From Allochromatium humboldtianum (GTDB taxonomy: Bacteria > Pseudomonadota > Gammaproteobacteria > Chromatiales > Chromatiaceae), in NCBI RefSeq assembly GCF_013385175.1, contig NZ_JABZEO010000010.1, forward strand, positions 85,457 through 149,456: 64,000 nucleotides of DNA, in the 5' to 3' direction. The notes beneath the pieces were generated by a model. That model did not search any database, was not told where the DNA came from, and saw nothing but the letters and a program-made list of their open reading frames with translations. This document shows, piece by piece, positions 49,961 through 60,636 of this stretch (position 1 is the first letter of the stretch; the number at the start of each line of letters is the position of its first letter). The translations under genes were made by a program, and so were the position numbers.

Positions 49961-50926
49961 ATGTGCACTGACACCGCTTCAGATCCGCCCACGCTCCGCG
50001 ACCGCTATCACGGAGCCCTGCTCGGTCTGGCAGCCGGGGACGCACTCGGCACCACGCTGGAGTTCACCCGTCCCGGTACCTTCGCGCCGATCACGGACAT
50101 GGTCGGCGGCGGTCCCTTCCGGCTCGCCCCCGGCCAGTGGACCGACGACACCTCGATGGCGCTGTGTCTGGCCGAGAGCCTGATCGAATGCCGGGGCTTC
50201 GAGGCCGCCGATCAGATGCGCCGCTACCGGCGCTGGCGGGACGAGGGCTATTGGAGCAGTACCGGGCGCTGCTTCGATATCGGTAACACCGTGGCCGGTG
50301 CCCTGAACCGCTTCATCGACACCGGCGATCCCTTCGCCGGCGCGACTGATCCCCACACCGCCGGCAACGGCTCGCTGATGCGTCTGGCTCCGGTACCACT
50401 GGCCTTCGCCTGTGATCCGGTCGCTGCCGTGGAACAGGCCGGACGGATGTCGCGCACCACCCATGGAGCGGACGAGGCGGTCGATGCCTGCCGCTACTAC
50501 GCCGGACTCCTCATCGGCGCCCTCCAGGGCGTGGAGAAATCCGTGCTGCTCGCACCGCACTTCGCCCCCGTGGGCGTCGACTGGAACCAAACACCCCTGG
50601 CTCCCGCCATCGCCACGATCGCCGCCGGTTCCTTCAAGGAGCGCCATCCCCCGACCATCCGGGGCACCGGCTATGTGGTCCAGGCGCTGGAAGCAGCGCT
50701 GTGGGCCTTCCACACCAGCGACAGCTTCGCAGACGGGGCGCTCAAGGCGGTCAATCTGGGTGAGGATGCCGATACCACCGGGGCCATCTATGGCCAGTTG
50801 GCCGGCACCTACTATGGCGTGGCGGCGATTCCCCCACACTGGCGGATCCGACTGACTCACGCCGAGGCCATCGCCCGTCTGGCCGATGGGCTGCTGGAGC
50901 TGGCGGGACTGGAGGCGACGGATTAA
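49961..50926 (+). CDS. ADP-ribosylglycohydrolase family protein
   Basis: 321 residues. Di-magnesium site motifs are clear: GLAAGDALGTTLE, GQWTDDTSMALCL, GNGSLMRLAPVPLA and NLGEDADTTGAIYGQLAG. The family (DraG/ARH) removes ADP-ribose from proteins or DNA, or cleaves related adducts; the target here is unknown. The gene stands alone with no visible ADP-ribosyltransferase partner. Confidence 0.92.
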   Translation: MCTDTASDPPTLRDRYHGALLGLAAGDALGTTLEFTRPGTFAPITDMVGGGPFRLAPGQWTDDTSMALCLAESLIECRGFEAADQMRRYRRWRDEGYWSSTGRCFDIGNTVAGALNRFIDTGDPFAGATDPHTAGNGSLMRLAPVPLAFACDPVAAVEQAGRMSRTTHGADEAVDACRYYAGLLIGALQGVEKSVLLAPHFAPVGVDWNQTPLAPAIATIAAGSFKERHPPTIRGTGYVVQALEAALWAFHTSDSFADGALKAVNLGEDADTTGAIYGQLAGTYYGVAAIPPHWRIRLTHAEAIARLADGLLELAGLEATD

Positions 50927-51032
50927 GGCCTGAGTTGACACCCATGACGACTTCTTGCCGGCTCGACTGTCGGCGACGTGCGGACTGAAGTATAACCACC
51001 GCTGTCACGTCCAATCGCCAGAGGCTCTATCC

Positions 51033-51377
51033 ATGCCCACACTCCGCCTGCTGACCAACGTCGAGATCGCTCCCGAGTCCCGCCCCGCGCTGCTGGCCCG
51101 TGCCTCGCGCACGGTCGCTGAGCTTCTTGGCAAGCCCGAGTCCTATGTCATGGTGATCCTGGAGAGCGGGCGCGACCTGCTGTTTGCAGGGACGGCTGAT
51201 CCGGCCGCCTATCTGGAACTCAAGAGTCTGGGCCTGCCTGAGTCGCGGACAGCGGAGTTCTCGCGCGCCCTCTGTGGTCTGCTCAACGAAACGCTGGCCA
51301 TCCCGCCGGAGCGGGTCTACATCGAGTTCGCCGCCCCGCCCCGGCATCTGTTCGGCTGGAACAACGCGACCTTCTGA
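51033..51377 (+). CDS. MIF-like tautomerase
   Basis: 114 residues of the macrophage migration inhibitory factor/phenylpyruvate tautomerase family. Pro2 (MPTLRLLTN) is the catalytic base, and LLGKPESYVMVILES, PERVYIEFAAPPRHLFGWN and the C-terminal NATF match. Bacterial members act on unknown keto-enol substrates. The track frame begins at 50955, but ATG 51033 exposes Pro2, which is required. Confidence 0.9.
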   Translation: MPTLRLLTNVEIAPESRPALLARASRTVAELLGKPESYVMVILESGRDLLFAGTADPAAYLELKSLGLPESRTAEFSRALCGLLNETLAIPPERVYIEFAAPPRHLFGWNNATF

Positions 51378-51389
51378 TATCCTCATCTC

Positions 51390-52274
51390 ATGCGGTCAAA
51401 CGAACATCCGATGCCTGACGCCACACCGGCCGCCCGTCTGCGTGCCCTGCTCGCCCGCGATCAGCTCCAGCTGATGCCTTGCTGCTTCGATGCGCTCTCG
51501 GCGCGCCTGATCGAGCAGGCCGGCTTTCCGCTGACCTTCATGAGCGGCTTTGCCGTCTCCGCCGCGCGACTGGCGCTGCCAGATACCGGCCTGATCACCG
51601 TCACCGAGATGCTCGATCATGGACGCTCGATCTGTCAGGCCGTCGACATCCCGGTCATCGGCGACGGCGACACCGGACACGGCAACCCGGCCAACGTGCG
51701 CCGCACCGTCGAGCAGTATGCCGCCGCCGGCTTTGCTGGGATCATGATCGAGGATCAGGTCGCGCCCAAGCGCTGTGGACATACCGGCGTCAAGGCGGTG
51801 GTGGAGCGTTCGGAAGCGCTACGACGTATCCGGGCCGCCGTCGAGGCCCGTGAGGCCGGCGCGGATCTGGTGCTCGTGGCCCGCACCGATGCACGCAGTG
51901 CGGTGGGACTCGACGAAGCGCTATGGCGCTTGCAGGCATTCGCTGATCTGGGGGCCGAGGTGCTGTTTCTGGAAGCGCCGCGCGATGAACAGGAAATGGA
52001 GCGCTTCTGTCGTGCGGTGCCCGGCTGGGCGATGGCTAACATGCTGGAGGACGGTCTGACACCCTGGCTGCCGCCCGAACGCCTGGCCGAGATGGGCTAT
52101 CGGCTCGCGGCCTATCCGCTGAGTCTGCTCAGTAGTGCCGTGGCGGCGATGCAGGGCGCGCTGGCCGATCTTCAGGCCGGACGTGCGCCGCAAACGCGCG
52201 TCTCCTTTGGCGAGCTACGCCGGATCGTCGGCTTCGACGACTATGAAGCCTTCCTGGATCGCTATACCGAGTAG
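51390..52274 (+). CDS. Isocitrate lyase/PEP mutase family enzyme
   Basis: 294 residues. The TIM-barrel family signature is visible: PCCFDALSARLIEQAGFPL, FMSGFAVSAARL, GDGDTGHGNPANVRR (metal site), GIMIEDQVAPKRCGHTG (catalytic loop Cys) and LVARTDARSAVG. Members include methylisocitrate lyase and oxaloacetate decarboxylase; the loop KRCGH fits a lyase. The precise substrate is not decided here. ATG 51390 or 51411 may start it; neither has a strong ribosome binding site. Confidence 0.88.
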   Translation: MRSNEHPMPDATPAARLRALLARDQLQLMPCCFDALSARLIEQAGFPLTFMSGFAVSAARLALPDTGLITVTEMLDHGRSICQAVDIPVIGDGDTGHGNPANVRRTVEQYAAAGFAGIMIEDQVAPKRCGHTGVKAVVERSEALRRIRAAVEAREAGADLVLVARTDARSAVGLDEALWRLQAFADLGAEVLFLEAPRDEQEMERFCRAVPGWAMANMLEDGLTPWLPPERLAEMGYRLAAYPLSLLSSAVAAMQGALADLQAGRAPQTRVSFGELRRIVGFDDYEAFLDRYTE

Positions 52275-52351
52275 GCTCTGGGCCGCTTGGTTCAGCCGTC
52301 AGCACAGCCGACACGCCGTCGCGTCAGTGATCCGAGTCTGACCGGTAATGA

Positions 52352-52792
52352 TCAGAAATCCTTGTCCTTTGCCTCAGGCGCCGGTGAGTCCTCGTGCCAC
52401 AGCGCCATGTCCCGCACATTTTTCTGCACCGCCACCGCCGCAAACAGGCTGAGGATGAAGGACATCGCATAGAAGCCTTTTTCACTGGGCGCGAAGGAGG
52501 CATTCCAGAGACCAACGGCCAGCAGCAACACCGCTAATCCGAGCGACAGCCAGCACAGACCGAAATAGAGTCCCGTCACCGGAAGGCCTTCGAGTCGATC
52601 CCGCACCGATTTTTGCAGCGACACCGCCGAGAACAGGCCGTACATCAGCAGCGTGAAGTAGTAGCCCTTTTCATTGAGCGGCATCTGCGCGTTCCACAGG
52701 CCGATCAGGTAGGCCAGCGCACCGATGAACAAGGCGGCCCAAGAGGCACCGATGAAGGCGCTGGTCGGTCGTTGTGCCGGCGGTGATTTCAT
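52352..52792 (-). CDS. YiaA/YiaB family inner-membrane protein
   Basis: 146 residues made of two repeats, each with two membrane segments and the motif EKG(Y/F)Y: NEKGYYFTLLMYGLFSAVSL ... SVRD and SEKGFYAMSFILSLFAAVAV ... NVRD. The family is of unknown function and occurs widely in proteobacteria. The C-terminal tail is acidic. It follows the yebG-like gene on the same strand. Confidence 0.9.
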   Translation of the reverse strand: MKSPPAQRPTSAFIGASWAALFIGALAYLIGLWNAQMPLNEKGYYFTLLMYGLFSAVSLQKSVRDRLEGLPVTGLYFGLCWLSLGLAVLLLAVGLWNASFAPSEKGFYAMSFILSLFAAVAVQKNVRDMALWHEDSPAPEAKDKDF

Positions 52793-52813
52793 AGCCGTCC
52801 CCGAAAGTCTGTA

Positions 52814-53119
52814 TCAATGGGTGGCCTTGAGCGGCGTCACCCTGGGTGTCGGTTCGCTCACCACCGGATCCGGCTCGGACTCCACCGGCTTGCCCTTGAG
52901 GATCAACTCGACCTCACGCGCATGACGCGCCAGATGCACCGTCAGCGTCTCCAGATCGTCATCGGGCAGGCTCGGCAACACCGACCCGGCGCGCAGCCAG
53001 TCGGCCAAGCGCTCGGCGTTCTCCAGAATCCGGTCATAGGCTTCAGCGGCCTTCTTGTCGGCGGTGCGCAAGCGTTCCACTCCCCGGCGGTCACGGACGA
53101 TGTATTCGATTTCGATCAT
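52814..53119 (-). CDS. yebG: YebG-family protein
   Basis: 101 residues. The start MIEIEYIVRDRRGVERL, TADKKAAEAYDRILENAERL and ADWL match YebG, an SOS-regulated small protein of unknown role in E. coli. I see no clear LexA box upstream. A variable Pro-rich tail follows the conserved 80 residues. ATG 53119 is chosen over the longer frame to 53200, which has no family match. Confidence 0.82.
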   Translation of the reverse strand: MIEIEYIVRDRRGVERLRTADKKAAEAYDRILENAERLADWLRAGSVLPSLPDDDLETLTVHLARHAREVELILKGKPVESEPDPVVSEPTPRVTPLKATH

Positions 53120-53227
53120 GGCGGTCGTGTCTCTCTGTTGGTCTGAAGTGCGCGTATCGCCCGCTGGTTCGCCGCCCCTGATCGTGTTCCGCCCGGCCAC
53201 GCATCAAGCGGCGTTTTCCATCCACGC

Positions 53228-53881
53228 TCAACGTTCGCGCTGCGCGGTCTCGCGAACCCAATCGGCGCGAGCGTAACCATTGCCTGGAAATTCTTTTTGT
53301 AGCGTGGTTTCCTGCCGTACCAGCCGGCGGGCAAGAGCGGCAAGCGCCGCCAGTTCGGTTTCGCTGCGCACCTCCAGCGGCGCCACCAGACTGATACCCG
53401 TCGCCCACTTTAACTGCTCCAGTCGCCACGACGGCGCAACCTCCATGTCAATGCCCTCCGCCGTCAACCGCTGACGAATCGTGCATATCCGTTGGTCATG
53501 CCGCTGCGCCTCGTCGGAAGGTTCTCGGCAGGTGTAACTCACCAGTTTTTTCCGGGAGGTGCCGACCCGCCGGTAATTCTTCTTCAGCCCTTCAGTCAGC
53601 CAGTCGTCCTGTGGCCCTGGCCCGGCTTCCTGCCATGCCCGGCCTTCGATGGCGACGGCATAGACATGACGCGGGTGCTGCCACCAGACGATAATCCGCC
53701 GGCCATTCAGGATGAAACCGACGTCATCCCACCACGACAGGCGATCGGGCGGCGTTTCCTGATAACTGTGCGGGATATACAGTCCGCCCGGACTCAACCG
53801 CCAAGGATGATTACGATGGTATTGCTGCTGCATGCGCGTGAGCAATTTGTGTTTTTTGAGCTGTGTCAGCGAATAGACCAT
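53228..53881 (-). CDS. Hypothetical protein
   Basis: 217 residues starting MVYSLTQLKKHKLLTRMQQQ (ATG 53881). It is basic, Trp-rich (SWWDDVGFILNGRRIIVWWQ HP region) and has CREPSDEAQRHDQRICTIRQ in the middle. No signal peptide or membrane segment is seen. I do not recognise a family. It is downstream of a very short possible gene on the same strand. Confidence 0.6.
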   Translation of the reverse strand: MVYSLTQLKKHKLLTRMQQQYHRNHPWRLSPGGLYIPHSYQETPPDRLSWWDDVGFILNGRRIIVWWQHPRHVYAVAIEGRAWQEAGPGPQDDWLTEGLKKNYRRVGTSRKKLVSYTCREPSDEAQRHDQRICTIRQRLTAEGIDMEVAPSWRLEQLKWATGISLVAPLEVRSETELAALAALARRLVRQETTLQKEFPGNGYARADWVRETAQRER

Positions 53882-53918
53882 GGCGAAACCGGCGATGAAT
53901 AAAGAGCAGGACGGCGCT

Positions 53919-54068
53919 TCAGTCCGGGGCGATGGTCGCCTCTCCCCGCCGCGCCGTGATCCAGAGAAAGCGTTCACCGCCGATCTCGTGCCGGTCAGCC
54001 TGCTCGATCTCCAGTCCCGCCGCCGTCAGTTGCGCGGCCAGTTCCAGCATGGCGCGGCAGAAGTCCAT
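53919..54068 (-). CDS. Very small hypothetical protein
   Basis: 49 residues from ATG 54068: MDFCRAMLELAAQLTAAGLE, then a beta-like WITARRGE ending. The frame continues upstream to 54116. A competing rightward frame (53880-54107) looks less protein-like. Evidence is limited to composition and pattern. Confidence 0.35.
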   Translation of the reverse strand: MDFCRAMLELAAQLTAAGLEIEQADRHEIGGERFLWITARRGEATIAPD

Positions 54069-54166
54069 CCCAGTGACCGTCCAGCTGCACTCAAGGAGTG
54101 CGGCTGAAGGTATCACAGTTGAGTCAAAGCCAAGCAGTCAACGCTTTCTGCTGTCTGCAGCAAGAC

Positions 54167-55141
54167 TCAGGCGCCTGTGTGCAGATACTCCAGCACACGG
54201 GTGTCGAGCCAGTAGTGCGGTCTCCAGGGCCAAGTTCCGGCGACGAACCCAACATGCCCGCCGTGCGCGGCCAGTTCGAGCGTCACGCCGGGACCGAGTT
54301 CATGCGCCCAGGGAATCGTCGTGGGGAACATGAAGGGATCATCCGCCGCCTGGAGGATGAGCGTGGGCGTGTGGATGCCGGCCAGAAAGGGCCGACAACT
54401 GGCGCGGGTGTAGTAGTCGAAGACGCCCGCGAAGCCGTTGAGCGGCGCGGTGATCCGGTCGTCGAACTGGTTGAAGTCGCGGATGGCGTCCAGGTCGACA
54501 TCCAATGGGAAGGGGCGCTCGGCGAACTTGCGCCGTAGACTGGCCTTGAGCTTGCCCAGCAGATGGCGCCGGTAGAGGCGCGAGCCGCCCAGATCCAGCC
54601 GCAACATCGCATCGCGCAGCACGAAGGGCACCGAGACGGCTACCGCGCGTTGCAGCCGTGGCGCGGGTGTCTCGCCCAGATACTTGAGCAGCAGGTTGGC
54701 CCCGAGTGAGAAGCCGATCGCCGCCGGCGGCGCGCCCTCGGGATCGCGGCTCAAGACCTCCAGCACCTCGGCCAGATCCGCGCTTGCGCCCGAGTGGTAG
54801 GCGCGATCGAGCCGGTTCGGTTCCTCCGAGCACCCGCGCAGAAACAGGAAGATCGGCTGGAAGCCGCCACGCGCGAGCGCCCGCATCAGACTCCCCGCAT
54901 AGTGCGACTCCAGGTTGCCTTCGAGACCATGGATCACCAGCACCCGTGGACCGGATGACGCACCCAGTGCCAGATCGATGAAATCGCCATCGGCCAGTTC
55001 GATCCGGCGCCGTGTCAGCGCCAGGCGCGGACGGCGGCGCATCAGGCTGGGCCAGAGGGTCTGGAGATGAGGACCGGGCAGCCACCAGGCCGGACGGAAG
55101 CGGCTTGTCGTGAGGCGGCTCGTGGTGCGCGGTGTAGTCAT
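54167..55141 (-). CDS. YheT-like alpha/beta hydrolase
   Basis: 324 residues. Fold and catalytic features: FRPAWWLPGPHLQTLWPSL at the N-terminus, RVLVIHGLEGN, nucleophile Ser in AIGFSLGANLLLKYLGE, acid in ILQAADDPFM, and His in AAHGGHVGFV. YheT-type proteins are putative esterases of unknown substrate. ATG 55141 is taken as the start; the open frame upstream reads through the hexanucleotide repeat and encodes an improbable Trp-Ser run. Confidence 0.9.
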   Translation of the reverse strand: MTTPRTTSRLTTSRFRPAWWLPGPHLQTLWPSLMRRRPRLALTRRRIELADGDFIDLALGASSGPRVLVIHGLEGNLESHYAGSLMRALARGGFQPIFLFLRGCSEEPNRLDRAYHSGASADLAEVLEVLSRDPEGAPPAAIGFSLGANLLLKYLGETPAPRLQRAVAVSVPFVLRDAMLRLDLGGSRLYRRHLLGKLKASLRRKFAERPFPLDVDLDAIRDFNQFDDRITAPLNGFAGVFDYYTRASCRPFLAGIHTPTLILQAADDPFMFPTTIPWAHELGPGVTLELAAHGGHVGFVAGTWPWRPHYWLDTRVLEYLHTGA

Positions 55142-55207
55142 GCAAGAGCCTTGCTGGTCATGGCGATTCGGGTTCCGCTGGAGAGGCTGAGTATCACTGG
55201 CGCAGTC

Positions 55208-55246
<39 letters not shown>

Positions 55247-55413
55247 GCGCCATTCGCTCGATGGACTCAGGCCAGCCAAGGGAAGCCGCCCGTGCGGCCA
55301 GGACTGGCCGCGCATATGGGCAATCGATCCAGCGGCCGGAGGGCGTCGCCGCTACCCAAGATTTCACGCGACTACAGACGCGACTACAAAATCGTTTAGT
55401 ACCCCAAAAATGC

Positions 55414-55443
55414 AAAACGGCTAGCTGATTTCTCAGCTAACCG
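55414..55443 (-). terminator. Terminator downstream of tRNA-Pro
   Basis: On the leftward strand, CGGTTAGCTGA (55443-55433), loop GAAA and TCAGCTAGCCG (55428-55418) form an 11-bp stem with one mismatch-type pair, followed by TTTT (55417-55414). Confidence 0.75.
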
Positions 55444-55453
55444 CTTGATTTTA

Positions 55454-55531
<78 letters not shown>

Positions 55532-55571
55532 TTGGAAAGAAGCGGAATCATACGCCGTCAGCCGACCGGCG

Positions 55572-55946
55572 TCAACGCCGAAGCACATGCAGGATCTCTT
55601 CGAGTTCGAGCCGCATCTGCCTCAGGATCTGATGAGTCTGACTGAGATCCTGTTTGGCGCCCTCGCCGCTGAGCTGCTGACGGGCGCCGCCGATGGTGAA
55701 CCCCTGCTCATAGAGCAGATTGCGGATCTGGCGCACCATGAGCACGTCATGACGTTGATAGTACCGGCGATTGCCGCGCCGCTTGACCGGCTTGAGCTGC
55801 GGAAACTCCTGCTCCCAGTAACGCAGCACATGCGGCTTGACGCCGCACAGCTCGCTGACCTCGCCGATGGTGAAATAGCGCTTGCCGGGGATCGGCGGCA
55901 GTTCGCCGTCGCTCGCTCCGATCAGGCTATCGCTCGGTTCCCGCAT
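55572..55946 (-). CDS. MerR-family regulator of the ihfA operon
   Basis: 124 residues. The winged HTH is [20 protein letters not shown] followed by [20 protein letters not shown], and an ihfA-linked MerR-like C-terminus ([15 protein letters not shown]) forms a coiled coil. This is the conserved small regulator found after ihfA in gammaproteobacteria; its target is not established. Its start overlaps the ihfA end by 20 bases. Confidence 0.92.
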   Translation of the reverse strand: MREPSDSLIGASDGELPPIPGKRYFTIGEVSELCGVKPHVLRYWEQEFPQLKPVKRRGNRRYYQRHDVLMVRQIRNLLYEQGFTIGGARQQLSGEGAKQDLSQTHQILRQMRLELEEILHVLRR

Positions 55947-56226
55947 AGGCTTCCACCCTCGACTTGAGCTTCTGGCCCGGACGGAAGGTCACGACACGCC
56001 GGGCGGTGATGGGGATCTCCTCGCCGGTCTTGGGATTGCGCCCGGGGCGCTCTTTCTTCTCGCGCAGATCGAAGTTGCCGAACCCGGACAGCTTGACCTG
56101 CTCGCCGCGTTCCAGAGCGGCGCGGATCTCCTCGAAGAACATCTCGACGATGTCCTTGGCCTCGCGTTTGTTCAGGCCAAGCTCTTCGAACAAATGCTCG
56201 GCCATATCGGCTTTGGTCAAGGCCAT
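55927..56226 (-). CDS. ihfA: Integration host factor alpha subunit
   Basis: 99 residues: [20 protein letters not shown] at the N-terminus, [20 protein letters not shown] and [23 protein letters not shown] bends DNA as a heterodimer with IhfB and helps replication, recombination and promoter function. The length matches, and it lies six bases downstream of pheT as usual. The DNA-intercalating Pro of the arm (RPGRNPKTG) is present. Confidence 0.97.
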   Translation of the reverse strand: MALTKADMAEHLFEELGLNKREAKDIVEMFFEEIRAALERGEQVKLSGFGNFDLREKKERPGRNPKTGEEIPITARRVVTFRPGQKLKSRVEAYAGTER

Positions 56227-56232
56227 ACCGGT

Positions 56233-58611
56233 TCAATCCCTCAAGCGTGCATCGAGTTCAGCAGTCAGGCGCTCCAGGATCCGCCCCACCGTCGTATCTA
56301 TGATTTCGTCTGTAAGTGTCTGAGAAGACGACTGTAAAATCAATCCTAAAGCGAGACTTTTTCGACCTGTTTCGATGTTCTGGCCAGTGTAGACATCGAA
56401 CAGGATCAGGTCGCGCAGCAGGTCCGAGGCGGCCGAACGGATGCACTGCTCGACCGCTTCGTAGCTGACCCCTTGGTCGACCAGAATCGCCAGATCGCGC
56501 CGGATACCGGGATAGCGTGAGATCTTGGCGTAGCGCGGCAGTACGCCCGGTGTCAGCGGCGCCAGATCGAGTTCGAACACGAACACGTCGCCGGTCAGAT
56601 CGAGCTGCGCGGCGAGTGCCGGATGCAGCATCCCGATCAGGCCGACCGTCTGACCGTCGCGCTCGACGCGCGCGGTCTGGCCCGGATGCAGCGCCGGATG
56701 CTCGGCCGGCACGAAGCGGAAAGACGCCGGCGCGCCGGTCTGGGTCAGCAACGCCTCGACATCGGCCTTCAGATCGAAGAAATCAACGCCCTGCTCTTTC
56801 TGGCTCCACTGCTCCGGCAGCCGGTCGCCGACCACCAGGCCGGCGATCCCCGGCGTCTGGGTCAGCCCCTCGGAGCCGAAGCGAAAACGCAGTCCGCTCT
56901 CGAAGATCCGCACGCGCTCCATCTGCCGCGCCTGATTGTAGACAGCGGTTTGCAGCAGTCCGGGCCAGAGGCTGGTGCGCATGACCGAGAGTTCGGCGCT
57001 GATCGGATTGGCCAACTTGAGCGTCTCGACACCCGGCTCGACCAGTTCCTGGATCTCGGGACTGACGAAGCTGTAGGTGATGACCTCCTGGAATCCGCGA
57101 TCGACCAGTGCCAGTCGCGCGCGGTCGAGTTCGAAGCGGGTCTCCGAATCGGACTGAGTCGCCGAGGCCGAGCTGGCATGACTGACCGGGATCAGGTCAT
57201 AGCCGTGGATACGCCCGATGTCGGCGATCAGATCGACCTCCTGCACCAGATCGAAACGTGCACTCGGCGGCGTGACCTGCCAGCCGTCATTGCATCGCTC
57301 GACGGTCATGCCGAGCCGTTCGAGGATGTCCTCAATGGTCTCACTGGGCAGTTGCAGTCCCAGAATCCGCGCCACTCGCTCGGCGCGCAGATGCAGCGGC
57401 GTCGGGCGCGGCAGATGTTCGGTTGCGCTGACTTCGCACACCGGCCCCGGCTCGCCGCCGACGATGTCGAGCAGCAAGCGCGTGGCACGCTCGATGGCGC
57501 GCACCTGGAGTTCGGGATCGACGCCACGCTCGAAACGGTGCGAGGAATCGGTGTGCAGCCCGTAGCTGCGCGCCTTGCCGCTGACGGCCAGCGGGGCGAA
57601 GAAGGCGCTTTCGAGCAGGATGTCGCGCGTCTCGTCACCGACGCCCGACTCGGCGCCGCCCATGATGCCGGCGAGCGCGACCGGGCGCTCGGCATCGGCG
57701 ATGACGAGCGTGTCGGCGCGCAGGGTCGCCTGTTCGCCGTTGAGCAGCGTCAGCGTCTCGCCCTCGCCGGCCATCCGCACCCGGATCTCGCCCGCGAGCT
57801 TGGCCAGATCGAAGCCGTGCATCGGCTGACCGAGTTCGAGCAGCACATAGTTGGTGACATCGACCACCGGGCTGATGGCGCGAATGCCGCCGCGCCGCAG
57901 CCGCTCGCGCATCCACAGCGGCGTGCTCGCGCTGGGATCGATGCCACGGATGACGCGGCAGACATAGCGCGGGCAGGCTTCGGGCGCCTGCAACTGGACC
58001 GGGAAGCGCTCATCCGTGGTCGGCGCGACCGGCTCAATAGCGACCGGCGTCAGAGGCACGCGATTGATGACCGCGACCTCGCGCGCCAGCCCCGCCAGCC
58101 CGAGACAGTCGCCGCGATCCGGGGTCAGATCGACCTCGATGCACTGATCGTCGAGCGCCAGCCAGGCACGGAAATCCTCGCCCAGGGGCGCGTCGGCGGG
58201 CAGCGGCAGGATGCCGTCGGAGGACTCGGCCAGACCCAGTTCGCTCGCCGAGCAGATCATGCCGAACGACTCGACCCCGCGCAGCTTGGCGCGCTTGATC
58301 TTGAAATCCCCCGGCAGACAGGCGCCGATGGTCGCCACCGGCACCTTCATGTCCGCCGCGACATTGGCCGCGCCGCAGATGATCTGGAGCGGGGCGTCCT
58401 CGCCGACATCGACCGAGCAGACACGCAGCTTGGCGGCGTCCGGATGCGGCTCGACGCTGAGCACATGGCCGACCTTGACCCCACTGAAAACAGGCGCCGC
58501 CGGTTCGACCGCGTCGACCTCCAGCCCCGCCATGCTGAGTTGATCGGCCAGGCGCTGGGTATCGACCGGCGGGTTCACCCATTCGCGCAGCCATGCCTCA
58601 CTGAATCGCAT
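56233..58611 (-). CDS. pheT: Phenylalanyl-tRNA synthetase beta subunit
   Basis: 792 residues. The beta subunit forms the alpha2-beta2 enzyme with PheS. An N-terminal tRNA-binding domain (about 40-145: GHVLSVEPHPDAAKLRVCSV, CGAANVAADMKVPVA), B3/B4 editing domain, class II-like core (TYSFVSPEIQ) and C-terminal anticodon-binding domain (FDVYTGQNIETGRKSLAL) are in order. Length is normal. The gap of 119 bases to pheS is longer than in E. coli. Confidence 0.97.
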   Translation of the reverse strand: MRFSEAWLREWVNPPVDTQRLADQLSMAGLEVDAVEPAAPVFSGVKVGHVLSVEPHPDAAKLRVCSVDVGEDAPLQIICGAANVAADMKVPVATIGACLPGDFKIKRAKLRGVESFGMICSASELGLAESSDGILPLPADAPLGEDFRAWLALDDQCIEVDLTPDRGDCLGLAGLAREVAVINRVPLTPVAIEPVAPTTDERFPVQLQAPEACPRYVCRVIRGIDPSASTPLWMRERLRRGGIRAISPVVDVTNYVLLELGQPMHGFDLAKLAGEIRVRMAGEGETLTLLNGEQATLRADTLVIADAERPVALAGIMGGAESGVGDETRDILLESAFFAPLAVSGKARSYGLHTDSSHRFERGVDPELQVRAIERATRLLLDIVGGEPGPVCEVSATEHLPRPTPLHLRAERVARILGLQLPSETIEDILERLGMTVERCNDGWQVTPPSARFDLVQEVDLIADIGRIHGYDLIPVSHASSASATQSDSETRFELDRARLALVDRGFQEVITYSFVSPEIQELVEPGVETLKLANPISAELSVMRTSLWPGLLQTAVYNQARQMERVRIFESGLRFRFGSEGLTQTPGIAGLVVGDRLPEQWSQKEQGVDFFDLKADVEALLTQTGAPASFRFVPAEHPALHPGQTARVERDGQTVGLIGMLHPALAAQLDLTGDVFVFELDLAPLTPGVLPRYAKISRYPGIRRDLAILVDQGVSYEAVEQCIRSAASDLLRDLILFDVYTGQNIETGRKSLALGLILQSSSQTLTDEIIDTTVGRILERLTAELDARLRD

Positions 58612-58730
58612 GTCCCACTCCCCACCCCGACGCCTGCTCGGCCTCGGGCAAAATGAAAACCAGATGATTGGTGTCTGACCCCGACGGACGGCGCAGGCGC
58701 GGCTCGATCCGGTCGCCTGTCACGCCACGC

Positions 58731-59834
<1,104 letters not shown>

Positions 59835-59843
59835 TCAAAGCAA

Positions 59844-59871
59844 AGAGGGAAAGACCTCGGCCTTTCCCTCT
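59844..59871 (-). terminator. Terminator or attenuator between rplT and pheS
   Basis: On the leftward strand AGAGGGAAAG and CTTTCCCTCT form a perfect 10-bp stem with an 8-base loop, followed by TTGCTTTG. I see no Phe-rich leader peptide, so a simple (partial) terminator is more likely than classical attenuation. Confidence 0.75.
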
Positions 59872-59895
59872 GTGTCGACAGCGGCTGGCGCCGGA

Positions 59896-60252
59896 TCAGG
59901 CCAGGGCGGCCTTCGCCTGCTCAGCCAGCGCCGCGAAGGCGACGCTGTCGTGATAGGCGATGTCGGCGAGCATCTTGCGGTCGACCTCGACGCCGGCCTT
60001 CTTCAGCCCGTCGATCAGACGGCTGTAGGACAGACCGTTGTCACGCGCGGCGGCGTTGATACGGGCGATCCAGAGCGCGCGGAATTCGCGCTTTTTCTGA
60101 CGACGGTCACGATAGGCGTACTGGCCGGCCTTGATGACCGCTTGCTTGGCGACCCGGAAGACTTTGCTTCGGGCGCCATAATAGCCCTTGGCCTCTTCGA
60201 GGATCTTCTTGTGCCGCGCGTGGGCGGTGACGCCGCGTTTGACTCTTGGCAT
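59896..60252 (-). CDS. rplT: Ribosomal protein L20
   Basis: 118 residues, the family length: [20 protein letters not shown], then [20 protein letters not shown] and [20 protein letters not shown]. It binds 23S rRNA early in assembly and in E. coli represses its own operon. It follows rpmI by 32 bases. Confidence 0.98.
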   Translation of the reverse strand: MPRVKRGVTAHARHKKILEEAKGYYGARSKVFRVAKQAVIKAGQYAYRDRRQKKREFRALWIARINAAARDNGLSYSRLIDGLKKAGVEVDRKMLADIAYHDSVAFAALAEQAKAALA

Positions 60253-60284
60253 TCTCTACTCTCCGGTCTGGGGTTCAGTGCAAT

Positions 60285-60482
60285 CTAGCAGTACGGAATC
60301 ATGCGCCGCGCGGCACGCAGATCCGACTTGTGGATGCGCTGAGGCGCACGCAGTTGACGCTTACGCTTGGTCGACTTCTTGGTCAGGATGTGACGACGGT
60401 GCGAGGCGTTGCACTTGACACCACCGGAGGGCGTGCGCTTGAAGCGCTTCGCGGCTCCTCGATTGGACTTGATCTTGGGCAT
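60285..60482 (-). CDS. rpmI: Ribosomal protein L35
   Basis: 65 residues: [40 protein letters not shown] and [18 protein letters not shown] 60482 gives the normal length; the open frame upstream is not coding. Position between infC and rplT is standard. Confidence 0.97.
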   Translation of the reverse strand: MPKIKSNRGAAKRFKRTPSGGVKCNASHRRHILTKKSTKRKRQLRAPQRIHKSDLRAARRMIPYC

Positions 60483-60557
60483 GGGACTGGATGACTCCGC
60501 TATTTGCCGATGATTGTGAGGCGACGACGCACGCGAACCCCGATGAAACCGAGAACG

Positions 60558-60584
60558 CATCGGGCGCCGCCTGGGCGCCCGATG
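60558..60584 (-). promoter_or_regulatory. Strong hairpin between infC and rpmI
   Basis: CATCGGGCGCC (60558-60568) and GGCGCCCGATG (60574-60584) form a perfect 11-bp stem. In E. coli this interval holds the L20 translational operator; here the hairpin may serve control or partial termination, not proven. Confidence 0.55.
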
Positions 60585-60636
60585 ACTGACTCGATTCGAC
60601 CTGGGAGATCAGGACGGCTCGCGTGCCGGAGCGTCG

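Noticed and set aside
53120..53227. LexA box upstream of the yebG-like gene
   Set aside because: No CTGT-N8-ACAG or close variant was seen.
53880..54107. 75-codon rightward frame
   Set aside because: Overlaps leftward frames with better protein character and shows no motif.
56623..58656. 677-codon rightward frame
   Set aside because: Antisense to pheT, with no protein-like motifs; typical shadow in GC-rich DNA.
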